From contig NZ_KI911557.1 of assembly GCF_000515215.1 (NCBI RefSeq), positions 3,219,741 through 3,283,740 on the forward strand: DNA of 64,000 bases. Direction: 5' to 3'. This document shows positions 8,675-17,630 of the stretch, piece by piece. Each line of letters begins with the position of its first letter. Position 1 is the stretch's first letter. Under the pieces are notes generated by a model. It was given only the letters and a program-made list of their open reading frames with translations, did not search any database and had not been told where the DNA came from. Origin of the DNA: Methylomonas sp. 11b. GTDB lineage: Bacteria > Pseudomonadota > Gammaproteobacteria > Methylococcales > Methylomonadaceae. Both the position numbers and the translations under genes were made by a program.

Positions 8675-9568
8675 CTAGCGGGCAGTCATGCCGGTTTCGT
8701 CTGAGAATTTCCAGACCCTGGTAATCACCAAAACGTTCACTTCTCTCAACAAATCATCGGGTAAAGCGGCAAAGGGCGCACTCATTTTCACAATCCGTTT
8801 CGCGGCGTCATCCAGTGCTGAATTGCCCGAAGACCGGACGATTCGCATGCTGTAAATGCTGCCGTCGGCATTGATCCCCACGTCCATGGTCAAGGATTGC
8901 GAAACGCCTTTTTTGCGCGCGGCCTCAGGATAATTCAGATTGCCGGTGCGCTCAACCTTGTCCTCCCAATCCTTGACATATTGCGCCGCCAGATACTTAT
9001 GCGTGCTAATCGAGTTGACGAATTTAATCTTAGTATCTTGCGCGCTTTGCTGGGTATTTCTGATGCGCTCGCCGAGTTGAGCGATTTGTTGCTGAAGCGC
9101 TTCAGGCGATAATTTGGGGGCGGATTCCTGAACTTCAACAGCTTCCGGTAATTCTACCGGTTGCTCGGGCTCCGTCACCACCTTAACCGGGGCTTTTGCT
9201 TGAGTAAGCAGTTTTTCGGCGACCGGCTTGACTTGCGGAACCGCCGGATGCGGCATGATTTTCTTTACCGGCGGGCTGATCGTTTGTTCCTGCGTGGCTA
9301 TTTTTTGCTGCGGCGGCTCCGGTTTATGAGTTTCCTCGCCAGCACCTATTTGATGTTCTGCCGCCAGATGTTTCGCATCCTTGGGCGCCTTTTTCACCGG
9401 CGCATGAGCCACGGTGATTTCAATGGAACGGTTAATCTTGGGCGGTTGCGGTGCGGTGAAATTAACCCCCAATAACACGATCACATGCAGCACCGCCGCC
9501 ACAAACAAAGCCGTCAGTAGCGAATCGCCTTGCGAGAGCGGCGTGGGAGTCAATTCCGGCGCGTGCAT
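8675..9568 (-). CDS. tonB: Energy transducer TonB
   Basis: A 297-residue protein with one N-terminal membrane helix (LLTALFVAAVLHVIVLLGV), a long Pro/Lys/Glu-rich periplasmic spacer (about residues 45-190, including a coiled-coil-like stretch LQQQIAQLGERIRNTQQ), and a C-terminal TonB domain (YPEAARKKGVSQSLTMDVG, then RSSGNSALDDAAKRIV and ITRVWKF). TonB carries proton-motive energy from ExbBD to outer-membrane receptors. No exbBD is adjacent. It starts two bases after the gshB stop and is followed by yqgE, so it is probably co-transcribed with gshB. Confidence 0.92.
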   Translation of the reverse strand: MHAPELTPTPLSQGDSLLTALFVAAVLHVIVLLGVNFTAPQPPKINRSIEITVAHAPVKKAPKDAKHLAAEHQIGAGEETHKPEPPQQKIATQEQTISPPVKKIMPHPAVPQVKPVAEKLLTQAKAPVKVVTEPEQPVELPEAVEVQESAPKLSPEALQQQIAQLGERIRNTQQSAQDTKIKFVNSISTHKYLAAQYVKDWEDKVERTGNLNYPEAARKKGVSQSLTMDVGINADGSIYSMRIVRSSGNSALDDAAKRIVKMSAPFAALPDDLLREVNVLVITRVWKFSDETGMTAR

Positions 9569-9569
9569 A

Positions 9570-10520
9570 TCAGGCCTGGCATTGGGCGGCGATGTGATCC
9601 ATTAGTTGCGCGCTAATATTGATACCGAACTGTTTATCCAGCTCCTGTACGCAGGTCGGGCTGGTGACATTCACTTCAGTCAGATAATCGCCGATGACAT
9701 CCAAGCCGACAAATATCAGGCCTTTTTCGCGTAAGGTCGGCCCCACTTGTTCGGCAATCCAGCGATCACGATCACTCAAAGGCCGGCCTTCGCCACGACC
9801 GCCGGCAGCCAGATTGCCACGGCTTTCGCCGCTGGCGGGAATCCGCGCCAGACAATACGGCACCGGTTCGCCATTGACCACCAGGATCCGCTTGTCGCCA
9901 TCTTTTACAGCGGGTAAATATTTTTGCGCCATGATGTAACTGTTGCCGTGCTGGGTCATGGTTTCCAGAATCACGCTGAGATTGGGGTCGTGTTCTTTGA
10001 CGTAAAAGATCGAAGCGCCACCCATGCCGTCCAAGGGCTTCAGGATGATTTCCTGGTGCTCTTTTAAGAAGTCGCGGATTTTTTGAGGGTCTCGGGCTAC
10101 CAAGGTGTCGGTGCAGCATTGCGGAAACCAGGCGGTGAACATTTTTTCGTTGGCGTCGCGCAGCGATTGCGGTTTGTTGACGACATAAACGCCGTGCCGC
10201 TCGGCCTGTTCCAGCATATACGTGGCGTAAATATATTCCTGGTTGAAGGGCGGATCCTTACGCATGATAATCGCGTCCAATTCGGACAAGGCGATTTGCT
10301 TTTCGCCGAGAAACCGATGCCATTGTTTTTCGTCGCGCTCGACTTCCAGCAGGCGGGTGCGAGCGTACGCATCGCCGTTGCGCATATACAGGTCGGAAAG
10401 TTCCATGTAATGCAGTTCCCATCCGCGCGCCTGGGCTTCCAGCAGCATCGCGAAACTGGTGTCCTTTTTAATATTGATTTGGCCGATGGGGTCCATGACC
10501 ACGCCGAGTTTAATAGTCAT
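9570..10520 (-). CDS. gshB: Glutathione synthetase
   Basis: A 316-residue ATP-grasp enzyme joining gamma-glutamylcysteine and glycine. Conserved segments include KLGVVMDPIGQINIKKD at the N-terminus, PPFNQEYIYATYMLE, IILKPLDGMGGASIFYV, ARIPASGESRGNLAAGGRG (the glycine-rich loop) and FVGLDVIGDYLTEVNVTSPT. I chose the ATG at 10520, which has AGGA seven bases upstream and matches the family start; the frame continues 27 codons upstream without family resemblance. It is the first gene of the gshB-tonB-yqgE-ruvX-pyrRBC' strand. Confidence 0.95.
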   Translation of the reverse strand: MTIKLGVVMDPIGQINIKKDTSFAMLLEAQARGWELHYMELSDLYMRNGDAYARTRLLEVERDEKQWHRFLGEKQIALSELDAIIMRKDPPFNQEYIYATYMLEQAERHGVYVVNKPQSLRDANEKMFTAWFPQCCTDTLVARDPQKIRDFLKEHQEIILKPLDGMGGASIFYVKEHDPNLSVILETMTQHGNSYIMAQKYLPAVKDGDKRILVVNGEPVPYCLARIPASGESRGNLAAGGRGEGRPLSDRDRWIAEQVGPTLREKGLIFVGLDVIGDYLTEVNVTSPTCVQELDKQFGINISAQLMDHIAAQCQA

Positions 10521-10590
10521 TAAAGTCCTGTAAATTCCGAAGCAAGGGGAAATAAAACCGATTTTATCAAATTTATTTTGCAGGCTGTTG

Positions 10591-10619
10591 TTTACCAACA
10601 AAAGTTTTTTTGTTATAAA
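10591..10619 (+). promoter_or_regulatory. Possible sigma-70 promoter of rpmB-rpmG
   Basis: TTTACC and TATAAA separated by 17 bases, 41 bases before the rpmB start. The -10 is close to consensus and the -35 is weak. The position fits a ribosomal protein promoter. Confidence 0.45.
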
Positions 10620-10659
10620 GCGCGGCTATTTTGAATTAAAAGCTCGCATTGAGGTAGTC

Positions 10660-10896
10660 ATGTCCAGAGTATGCCAAGTAACAGGTAAACGCCCAGTAAC
10701 AGGGCACAACGTTTCACACGCCATGAACAGAACCAAAAGACGTTTTACGCCTAATCTGCACCACCACAGATTCTGGGTTGAAAGCGAAAACCGTTGGGTT
10801 CGTTTGAGAGTATCTTCCAAAGGTATGCGTATCATCGACAAAAACGGCATCGATGCTGTTCTGGCCGATATGCGTAAACGCGGCGAACAATTTTAA
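10660..10896 (+). CDS. rpmB: 50S ribosomal protein L28
   Basis: A 78-residue protein starting [20 protein letters not shown] and continuing [19 protein letters not shown], which is the L28 signature. It binds 23S rRNA in the large subunit. The ATG at 10660 has GAGG six bases upstream, and the length equals that of other gammaproteobacterial L28 proteins. rpmG follows 11 bases downstream, the usual gammaproteobacterial pairing. Confidence 0.97.
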   Translation: MSRVCQVTGKRPVTGHNVSHAMNRTKRRFTPNLHHHRFWVESENRWVRLRVSSKGMRIIDKNGIDAVLADMRKRGEQF

Positions 10897-10907
10897 GGAG
10901 ACTGAAC

Positions 10908-11063
10908 ATGCGTGACAAAATCAAATTGGTATCTAGCGAAGGCACCGGCCATTTCTACACCACCACCAAAAACAAAAAAACCATGCCTGAAAAAATGGAG
11001 ATCAAAAAATTTGATCCCGTGGTTCGCAAGCATGTGATGTACAAAGAAGCTAAAATCAAATAA
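10908..11063 (+). CDS. rpmG: 50S ribosomal protein L33
   Basis: A 51-residue protein: starts [20 protein letters not shown], then [20 protein letters not shown] and ends YKEAKIK. This is the zinc-free form of L33, lacking the CxxC pairs of the other type. The ATG at 10908 has AAGGAG ten bases upstream. It ends about 60 bases before the convergent cyclic-nucleotide gene; a weak inverted repeat (about 11099-11132) between them could end transcription in both directions. Confidence 0.97.
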   Translation: MRDKIKLVSSEGTGHFYTTTKNKKTMPEKMEIKKFDPVVRKHVMYKEAKIK

Positions 11064-11122
11064 ACAGCGTTTTATTGATCCGCTTTCAGGCGTTGGCGGG
11101 CTAGTAGCAAGGTTTTTTCCGA

Positions 11123-12454
11123 CTAGCCACCGCCACCGGCCTTCTTCATCGCTTCCAGCTCGGCTTTTAGCGATTCCGTAAATTTGGCAAGTGCCAAATA
11201 TTTCATCTCCAAAGCCTTTTTCTCTGCTTCCAAAATATTGTATTTGGTTTTAAGCTGTTGCAGAAAGCGCCGTAAACGCTCCATGTCGTCTTGTATTGAG
11301 GATTGCTCGGTGAACGAGTGATTCGTCTCGCCTTCGCCACCGGCTCCTCTAAAATTACTAGTCTCAATACCGTCGTCGATCGGAAATGACGAAGGCGCTT
11401 TCAGCTCATCCGGGTTAATGCTGTCGATACCGCCGCTTAAAATCAGCGCATTGAATTTATGCCGCATCAGGATGAAAGCCGCCGTTTCGCTAATCTTGCC
11501 GTTCTGACAAACCACGACGATGGGATGCTGACGATTCAAGGTTTTTAACTGCATGCGCAAGGAAAAAAACGGCAGATTGATGCTGTACGGCAAATGCTTG
11601 GGCTTATATTCGTCGGGCTCGCGCACATCGATCAAATCGGCGCCCTTGGCGACTAAATCCTGGGCATCTTTATAGCTGATATATTTAAGCGTTGGCTGCT
11701 TGATTAAGGTTAGAAACTGTTCCTTACCCAAACGCAACAAACACACATCGGTCAAAGCACTGACTGAAACATTACGAGGCTCACCTGAAATCAGCGCGTC
11801 CTCGCCAAAAGTATCCTGATCGCTGAGTTGCGCCAACTTGATCTCTTTGGCATTCGGTGCCGGCTTCCTGCTCACCAAGCATTGCCCTCTTTTGATGATG
11901 TAGTAAAAATCGCCCGGCTCACCTTGGTTGACAATCACGGTGCCGGCATCCACGCGCACTTCCTGCATACCCATCAAAATTTTTTGCAAATTAGCCGGAG
12001 GCAACGCCCGAAATACCGGCGACTTCAACAAGGTCGTCATCCAGTCGTCATTGTCCTCCACCTCTTCAACTACCATAAAACTCTCTGCTTCTTCATACGG
12101 GACATCTTGAACCGATTTCATCATATCAGCATTCAATCGCAAAAAACGAATTCGGGTACTCGCAACCGCATGCACTTTTCTGGGGATTTGATGCGCCAGC
12201 GCGAAGCGCGCCGAAGGACTATCCGACTTGATCGTTTCTATCTTTAACAGATCGGTCTGCAAGGTCACGCTACCGTCGATCAAGTAAACCAGATCGTTAC
12301 GTTCATCCCCGCATTTGAACAAAAATTGACCCTCTTCCGCATCCTCTATCTTGATTTGTGCGCACAGCGCCTCAAACTTACTGAAGGGCAAGGTGGATAG
12401 CGGAATTAATTGCCGAATGACACGGCCCTCAGCGGAATGGATGTCGACAGCCAC
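11123..12454 (-). CDS. Cyclic-nucleotide-binding / rhodanese domain protein
   Basis: The domain order is an N-terminal degenerate cNMP-like half (about residues 10-120), a clearer cyclic-nucleotide-binding domain (VIVNQGEPGDFYYIIKRGQC, then FGEDALISGEPRNVSV), a rhodanese domain (DAQDLVAKGADLIDVREPDE) and a C-terminal coiled coil. The rhodanese active-site position reads VVVCQNGK, so a Cys is present. It may be a regulator or adaptor that senses a nucleotide; the ligand is unknown. No ATG sits near the domain start; a longer frame reaches 12592 but would run into the region before the divergent protease gene. I prefer GTG at 12454, but the start is uncertain. Confidence 0.8.
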   Translation of the reverse strand: MAVDIHSAEGRVIRQLIPLSTLPFSKFEALCAQIKIEDAEEGQFLFKCGDERNDLVYLIDGSVTLQTDLLKIETIKSDSPSARFALAHQIPRKVHAVASTRIRFLRLNADMMKSVQDVPYEEAESFMVVEEVEDNDDWMTTLLKSPVFRALPPANLQKILMGMQEVRVDAGTVIVNQGEPGDFYYIIKRGQCLVSRKPAPNAKEIKLAQLSDQDTFGEDALISGEPRNVSVSALTDVCLLRLGKEQFLTLIKQPTLKYISYKDAQDLVAKGADLIDVREPDEYKPKHLPYSINLPFFSLRMQLKTLNRQHPIVVVCQNGKISETAAFILMRHKFNALILSGGIDSINPDELKAPSSFPIDDGIETSNFRGAGGEGETNHSFTEQSSIQDDMERLRRFLQQLKTKYNILEAEKKALEMKYLALAKFTESLKAELEAMKKAGGGG

Positions 12455-12597
12455 GTACTCGTCGCGAATAAAAAGTGAAGGGAAACCAACAAGAAAACTT
12501 AATCTATGATAGTCGATTATTAAGTAAACTCTCAGTGAAACATTTAGCCACCCAGCGTGTCCATGCTGGCAACTTAACTGCCTGGAATGCAAAAACC

Positions 12598-13947
12598 ATG
12601 ACGAACATGAACAAACTATTCCTGATTATCTTGTTTGGCCTGAGCAGCTGGCGAGCCGGCGCAGAATTACCCGGACAAGTCGACGGCGCGCCATTACCCT
12701 CCCTGGCACCGATGCTGGAGCAAAGCATGCCCGCCGTCGTTAACATTTCCACCTCGACCAATGTGCGGGTACAGGAAAATCCATTGATGATCGATCCGGC
12801 GCTTCGGCGTTTTTTCAATATCCCCAAAAACCAGCGGCAACAGCAAAAAAACAGCCTGGGCTCGGGCGTGATCATCGATAAGGATCAAGGTTATGTGTTG
12901 ACCAATAATCATGTGATCGATAAAGCCGATAAAATCACCGTCACCCTCAGCGACGGCCGGCAGCTTAACGCCAAACTATTGGGTACCGATCCGGAAGCCG
13001 ACGTCGCGGTGATTCAAATCCCCGCCGATAACCTGAGCGCCTTGAAAATCGCCGACTCCAGCCAGCTTAAAGTCGGCGACTTCGTGGTCGCCATAGGTAA
13101 CCCGTTCGGCCTCGGCCAAACCGTTACCTCCGGTATCGTCAGCGCCCTGGGTCGTTCCGGGCTGGGGATTGAAGGCTACGAAGACTTTATTCAGACCGAT
13201 GCCTCGATCAACCCCGGCAACTCCGGCGGCGCCTTGGTGAATTTACGCGGCGAATTTGTCGGCATGAACACGGCAATCCTGGCGCCCACCGGCGGCAACG
13301 TCGGCATCGGTTTCGCGATTCCCTCGAATATGGCGACTCGGCTGATGGAGTCGCTGGTGCAGCACGGCGAAGTGCGCCGCGGTTTGTTGGGTGTAACCAC
13401 GCAAGATTTGACGCCGGAACTGGTAAAAGCCTTTGCCCTGAAAAGCCAACACGGTGCGGTCGTAAGCCGGGTAGAGGCGGGATCGCCTGCGGAAAAAGCA
13501 GGGTTAGAGCCGGGCGATATTATCCTGGCAATCAACGGTCAGGACGTCAAAGGTGGCAGCGCCCAAATTCGTAATGCGGTGGGTTTGCTGCAGATCGGCG
13601 ACACCGCCAACCTGGAGATCATGCGCGGCGAAGAACGCAAGTCGCTACAAGCCACTATCGGCAAGCCGAAACGGCCGGAGCTGGACGGCAATAAACTGCA
13701 TCCGACTCTAAGCGGAGCCGTGCTCGGCGTAACCCCCAAGGATCAGGTGGAAGGCGTAATGATCGAAAAAGTCGAACAGAATTCCAAAGCCTGGAAAACC
13801 GGTTTGCGGCCCGGCGACATCATCGTCACCGCCAACCGTTACCGGGTCAGAAATTTGGATGAAATCAAGCAGGTGGTCAATCCCAATGCGCCATTGCTGG
13901 TCAATCTGCAACGCGGCGGCGAGGGGTTTTTCGTAGTCCTGCAATAG
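12598..13947 (+). CDS. degQ: DegP/DegQ-type periplasmic serine protease
   Basis: A 449-residue HtrA-family protease: a signal peptide (NKLFLIILFGLSSWRAGA), a trypsin-like domain with catalytic His105 (TNNHVID), Asp135 (EADVAVIQ) and Ser209 (NPGNSGGAL), then two PDZ domains (about 260-350 and 365-445). It degrades or holds misfolded envelope proteins. ATG 12598 is followed by a second ATG at 12607; both give a good signal peptide and neither has a strong ribosome site. It converges on rep with two bases between the stops and is divergent from the cyclic-nucleotide gene. Confidence 0.93.
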   Translation: MTNMNKLFLIILFGLSSWRAGAELPGQVDGAPLPSLAPMLEQSMPAVVNISTSTNVRVQENPLMIDPALRRFFNIPKNQRQQQKNSLGSGVIIDKDQGYVLTNNHVIDKADKITVTLSDGRQLNAKLLGTDPEADVAVIQIPADNLSALKIADSSQLKVGDFVVAIGNPFGLGQTVTSGIVSALGRSGLGIEGYEDFIQTDASINPGNSGGALVNLRGEFVGMNTAILAPTGGNVGIGFAIPSNMATRLMESLVQHGEVRRGLLGVTTQDLTPELVKAFALKSQHGAVVSRVEAGSPAEKAGLEPGDIILAINGQDVKGGSAQIRNAVGLLQIGDTANLEIMRGEERKSLQATIGKPKRPELDGNKLHPTLSGAVLGVTPKDQVEGVMIEKVEQNSKAWKTGLRPGDIIVTANRYRVRNLDEIKQVVNPNAPLLVNLQRGGEGFFVVLQ

Positions 13948-13949
13948 GC

Positions 13950-15956
13950 TCAATTCAACATCGTCTTCAGTGCGGCAAGACTAGCCTTGCCGCGCTGCTT
14001 AATCTCTTCCGGCGGCAACTGCTTTTTGTTGGCCCATTCCAGATCCTCTTCCGGCAGTTCGTTTAAAAACCGGCTGGGTTCGCACTCGGCCATGTCGCCG
14101 TAACGCTTGCGATGCGTACAATAACTAAAGGTTAAAGTCTGTTGGGCGCGAGTGATGCCCACATAGGCCAAACGCCGCTCTTCTTCGATATTCTCGGTTT
14201 CGATGCTGTTCTGATGCGGCAGCAGGTTTTCTTCCATGCCAATCAAAAACACATGCGGAAACTCCAAGCCCTTGGCAGCATGCAAGGTCATCAAGCTCAC
14301 CTGATCGCCGGCTTCGTCTTCCTGATTGCGATCCAAAATATCCAGCAACATCACCTTGGCAATCACATCCGCCAGCGACTGCTGAGCGCCTTGGTCTTTA
14401 GTGGCGAGACGTTGCAGCCATTCGATCAACTCGTAAACATTTTTCAGTTTGCGTTCCGCCGCTGCCGGGGTTTTGCTGTTTTCTTGCAACCAGGCCGAGT
14501 AGTTGATCTCGTCGATCATCTTGTTGATCACTACAAAGGTATCCTCGCGCTCAACCTTAATCGCCGTCTCTTTCAACCAATCGCAAAATTTGCTCAAACG
14601 TTGTACCGATTTTTCCGGCAGCCGCTGTTGTAGGCCCAACTCGTTGCAGGCCGCAAACAAACTGATATGCCGCTCGTTGGCGTAGGCGCCGAGCTTTTCC
14701 AGCGTGGTCGGCCCAATCTCCCTGCGCGGCGTGTTGATCACCCGCAAGAAGGCCGCATCGTCGTCGCGATTAACCAGCAAGCGCAAATACGCCAGTACGT
14801 CCTTGATTTCCGCATAGGAAAAAAACGAGGCGCTGCCGCTGATGAAATAGGGCACATTGTTCTCGCGCAATTCCTTCTCGAACAAACGCGACTGGTGATT
14901 GCCGCGATACAGAATCGCGTAATCGCCATAGCTGCCGCCGGTCTTGAAGCGATGATGCACAATTTCGGCAGTAACTTGCTTAGCCTCGGCCACGTCGTTC
15001 TTGTGACTAAGCACTCGCAACGGGTCGCCATAACCCAGTTCGCTCCAGAGTTTTTTCTCGAAGGCGTGCGGGTTGTTGGCGATCAATTGGTTGGCCACCT
15101 TCAAAATCCGCCCGGCGGAACGGTAGTTTTGTTCCAGCTTGATTACCTGCAAGCGGCTGTAATCTTTTTGCAGTTGTCCAAGGTTCTCCGGTTGCGCACC
15201 GCGCCAGGCGTAGATCGATTGGTCATCGTCGCCGACCACCGTAAAGCGGCCGAGATTACCAGCCAATAGCTTGACCAGTTGATACTGAGTGATATTGGTG
15301 TCCTGGTATTCGTCCACCAGTAAATAGCGAATTTTGTTTTGCCACTTCTCCAGCACATCCGGATGTTGTTGGAACAGCAGCACTGGCAACAAAATCAGAT
15401 CGTCGAAATCGGTGGCGTTATAAGCCTTTAAACTACGGGTAAATGCTTCGTAAAGCAGCGCCGTCGGCAGGCTGTTGGCGTCGGATTGACTCAAGGCTTG
15501 TAGCGGGGTGATGAAGGCATTTTTCCACTGGCCGATTTGCCAGTTGTACTGCTCGACGTTATCAATATCGCAACCGCCGACACCGTGACTGATTAGATTA
15601 CGCAGCAAAGTCAACCGGTCCTGCTCGTCGAACAAGGTAATCGCGGCCTTATAACCCAGAGCCTTGTGCTCGGCGCGCAAAATATCCAAACCCAGGGAAT
15701 GGAAAGTCGAGACTCTTAGCCCACGCCCCTGCTTGTCATCCAACAAACGGCCAACCCGGCTCTTCATTTCCCGCGCCGCCTTGTTGGTAAAAGTCACCGC
15801 CGCAATATGCCGCGCGGCAGTGCCTTGCTGCACCAGATACGCAATCTTCTCGGTAATCACCCGCGTCTTGCCGCTGCCAGCGCCGGCCAGCACCAGTAGC
15901 GGTCTATCGATAATTTTAACGGCGGCGAGTTGTTGGGGGTTGAGTTTGGGGGACAC
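13950..15956 (-). CDS. rep: ATP-dependent DNA helicase Rep
   Basis: A 668-residue superfamily 1A helicase, close in length to E. coli Rep (673). Motifs seen: Q motif LNPQQLAAV, Walker A LAGAGSGKTRVITEKI, TFTNKAAREMKSRV, VDEYQDTN, GDDDQSIYAWRGA, LEQNYRS, LMTLHAAKGLEFPHVF and YVGITRAQ. It removes protein blocks ahead of replication forks. The start is GTG at 15956, directly before the LNPQQ motif. It is the last core gene before the cassette array. Confidence 0.95.
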   Translation of the reverse strand: MSPKLNPQQLAAVKIIDRPLLVLAGAGSGKTRVITEKIAYLVQQGTAARHIAAVTFTNKAAREMKSRVGRLLDDKQGRGLRVSTFHSLGLDILRAEHKALGYKAAITLFDEQDRLTLLRNLISHGVGGCDIDNVEQYNWQIGQWKNAFITPLQALSQSDANSLPTALLYEAFTRSLKAYNATDFDDLILLPVLLFQQHPDVLEKWQNKIRYLLVDEYQDTNITQYQLVKLLAGNLGRFTVVGDDDQSIYAWRGAQPENLGQLQKDYSRLQVIKLEQNYRSAGRILKVANQLIANNPHAFEKKLWSELGYGDPLRVLSHKNDVAEAKQVTAEIVHHRFKTGGSYGDYAILYRGNHQSRLFEKELRENNVPYFISGSASFFSYAEIKDVLAYLRLLVNRDDDAAFLRVINTPRREIGPTTLEKLGAYANERHISLFAACNELGLQQRLPEKSVQRLSKFCDWLKETAIKVEREDTFVVINKMIDEINYSAWLQENSKTPAAAERKLKNVYELIEWLQRLATKDQGAQQSLADVIAKVMLLDILDRNQEDEAGDQVSLMTLHAAKGLEFPHVFLIGMEENLLPHQNSIETENIEEERRLAYVGITRAQQTLTFSYCTHRKRYGDMAECEPSRFLNELPEEDLEWANKKQLPPEEIKQRGKASLAALKTMLN

Positions 15957-16083
15957 GACAACAGCTAAGTGAATAACAAGAAGGTTATTATCTCAGGCTA
16001 AGGACGATAATGTTGATTCTCTGATTTCGTGGGCTATACCCAAGCACTGGATTACCAAACTGGAACTTGGGAGACAGTAGACA

Positions 16084-16249
16084 TGCGTCAAAAACTGCTC
16101 AATTTCTCTAGCACCCAGGTCGCGCGGATGTTGCTTGCCAAAATACAAAATAAATCGTTTAATCCAGTCCGCGTAAGGCCTTTTCTGTGCGAATGCTTTA
16201 GAGCCTCAAACGAATTTTGGCACGCACTTGGTCTAATTCGAGGAACGCG
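16084..16249 (-). pseudogene. Decayed integron integrase (intI) N-terminal fragment
   Basis: On the minus strand the frames read FLELDQVRAKIRLRL, then SIRTEKA, then YADWIKRFILYFGKQHPRDL followed by GAREIEQFLTHV, joined by two frameshifts. This is the N-terminal SAM-like DNA-binding region of integron integrases, where LLDQVR, HYSxRTExAY, WIxRFIxFHxKRHP and EIExFLTHL are conserved. Resemblance stops after FLTHV, and no catalytic domain (with RHRHY residues) is found. The fragment points away from the cassette array, as intI does in intact integrons. It abuts or overlaps the broken methyltransferase, so a deletion probably fused them. Confidence 0.75.
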
Positions 16250-16251
16250 CC

Positions 16252-16896
16252 CCTTTTACTGCTATTGATCTAGGAGCGGGCTTCGGTATGCACTCCATTC
16301 CGTTGGCTCGTTGCGGCTATTCGGTGGTCGCTATAGACAGCTCCCCAAAGCTTCTTGAAGTACTACAAGACCACATCGAGTCGCTGCCCATTCAAACGGT
16401 GGAGGACGATTTGCTGGCCTTTCAAAAGTACTTGAACGCGAAGGCGCACCTCATCCTATGCATGGGCGACACGTTGACTCATCTGTCAGATACGCAGTCC
16501 GTCGAGCAATTGTTTTCTCTTGTCGCAGAGTCGTTACACCCAGACGGCATGTTCATTACCACCTTTCGAGACTACACCTCAGCCCTAGTTGGGGATGGAC
16601 GCTTTATCCCCGTAAAAAGTGACAATGATCGCATCCTGACTTGCTTTCTTGAGTACTCTCCCGACTACGTTACCGTTCACGATGTGCTTCACGAGCGCAG
16701 TGGTTCTATCTGGCAACTAAGCGTCAGCTCCTATCGAAAACTCAGGCTTTCGCCGGAGTGGGTATCCTCGAAACTTCAAGCCAAAGGGTTTACGGTCCGC
16801 ATCGAGCCTGGGCTTGCAGGTATGGTTCGTGTTGTCGCCAAGCGTCTAACACTGCGCTCAACCGGACCCGCGCGAAAAGCCGCGCAGGCCGGTTAG
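16252..16896 (+). pseudogene. 5'-truncated class I SAM-dependent methyltransferase
   Basis: The frame contains methyltransferase motif I and following strand (FTAIDLGAGFGMHSIPLARC, then GYSVVAIDSSPKLLEVL), but an in-frame TAA (16229-16231) lies upstream and no start codon exists before motif I. The only ATG (16288) lies after the glycine-rich loop. Relatives carry about 50 more residues, so the gene has lost its 5' end, probably in the deletion that also removed most of intI. The downstream part looks intact (DTLTHL, HPDGMFITTFRDY, GFTVRIEPGLAGM). The last 16 codons are read through the attC site. It could still be expressed as a fragment but should not bind SAM normally. Confidence 0.75.
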
Positions 16897-16909
16897 CGCC
16901 ACGTTAGGT
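16844..16909 (+). repeat. attC site 1 (methyltransferase cassette)
   Basis: Starts GTCTAAC (RYYYAAC) and ends GTTAGGT (GTTRRRY). Inner arms GCGCTCAACCGG and CCGGTTAGCGC pair with a single unpaired base, the extrahelical-base pattern that sets strand choice in attC sites. A GC-rich inner stem sits around GAAAAG. Confidence 0.88.
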
Positions 16910-16939
16910 CTTATCAGGACTAGACATAGGAGATTAGTC

Positions 16940-17527
16940 ATGAACCCCAAAAACATTATTGCAATAGCTACCATTCTTTTTTTCTCGGCAACGATGAAAA
17001 TAGAAGCAGCGACGATTACGCCAACTGATATGACGGGACTACGAAGCTTTGACGGTGGTGCGAACGTTTTACTTCTGGGTTTTGACGCTGTAAAACTTGG
17101 TACAGAAGATCGTACGTTAGTTCATTTTGATATTAGTGGATTAACTGGAATATTACCGAGTTCGTCACTCAGTATCCCTATAGAAAGTCTCGATCCAGAA
17201 CCAGGTATATTTAAGATATATTCCTTTGCTGGCGATGGGGTCGTCAGTACTGACGAATGGAATATGGGGACACTTTTTCACGTCTTTACTGATGTTTATG
17301 GAGGATTTCTATCCATTGACACCTCAATACTTTTGCAAACAGCTGTGGACAACGGAGAGTCTTACTTGAGCTTTAGTTTTCGTGGCGGAAATTCTGTTCG
17401 TTACTGGTTATCGGATATTGTAGGATTGCCTGAGCCTTCAATAACTATAGTTCCGCTTCCTGGCGCATTTTGGTTATTTTATACATGCCTAGGCCTAGTC
17501 TATGGCTTTCAAAGGAAAACATCATGA
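16940..17527 (+). CDS. Secreted protein with PEP-CTERM-like sorting tail (cassette gene)
   Basis: A 195-residue protein with a signal peptide (IIAIATILFFSATMKIEAA) and a C-terminal VPLPGAFWLFYTCLGLVYGF then RKTS. That is a proline-containing motif, a hydrophobic helix and a basic end, the architecture of exosortase (PEP-CTERM) substrates. The middle (about 25-165) looks like a single beta-rich extracellular domain (RTLVHFDISGLTGIL). If the tail is functional the protein would be processed by an exosortase and placed in the envelope or exopolysaccharide; no exosortase gene is in the window. It is AT-rich relative to core genes and sits between two attC sites, so it probably arrived as a cassette. 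No specific function is recognised. Confidence 0.75.
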   Translation: MNPKNIIAIATILFFSATMKIEAATITPTDMTGLRSFDGGANVLLLGFDAVKLGTEDRTLVHFDISGLTGILPSSSLSIPIESLDPEPGIFKIYSFAGDGVVSTDEWNMGTLFHVFTDVYGGFLSIDTSILLQTAVDNGESYLSFSFRGGNSVRYWLSDIVGLPEPSITIVPLPGAFWLFYTCLGLVYGFQRKTS

Positions 17528-17539
17528 TGCAGAAAAAAT

Positions 17540-17627
17540 ACCCAACGTGGCGCTCAACCGGAGCGCGGTTATATGCGGTTTTGTTTTTCAGTTTTCCGTG
17601 CCGTGCCTGGTTACCTCTAAGTTGGGC
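17540..17627 (+). repeat. attC site 2 (sorting-tail protein cassette)
   Basis: Starts ACCCAAC and ends GTTGGGC, 88 bp. The inner arm GTGGCGCTCAACCGGAGCGC resembles site 1; the opposite arm pairs less well. The cassette's first bases (TTAGGT, end of site 1) pair with its own ACCCAAC end with one mismatch. Confidence 0.8.
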
Positions 17628-17630
17628 GTC

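Noticed and set aside
16029..16268. Plus-strand frame upstream of the methyltransferase as its missing N-terminus
   Set aside because: Its translation shows no methyltransferase resemblance, while the opposite strand reads as integron integrase.
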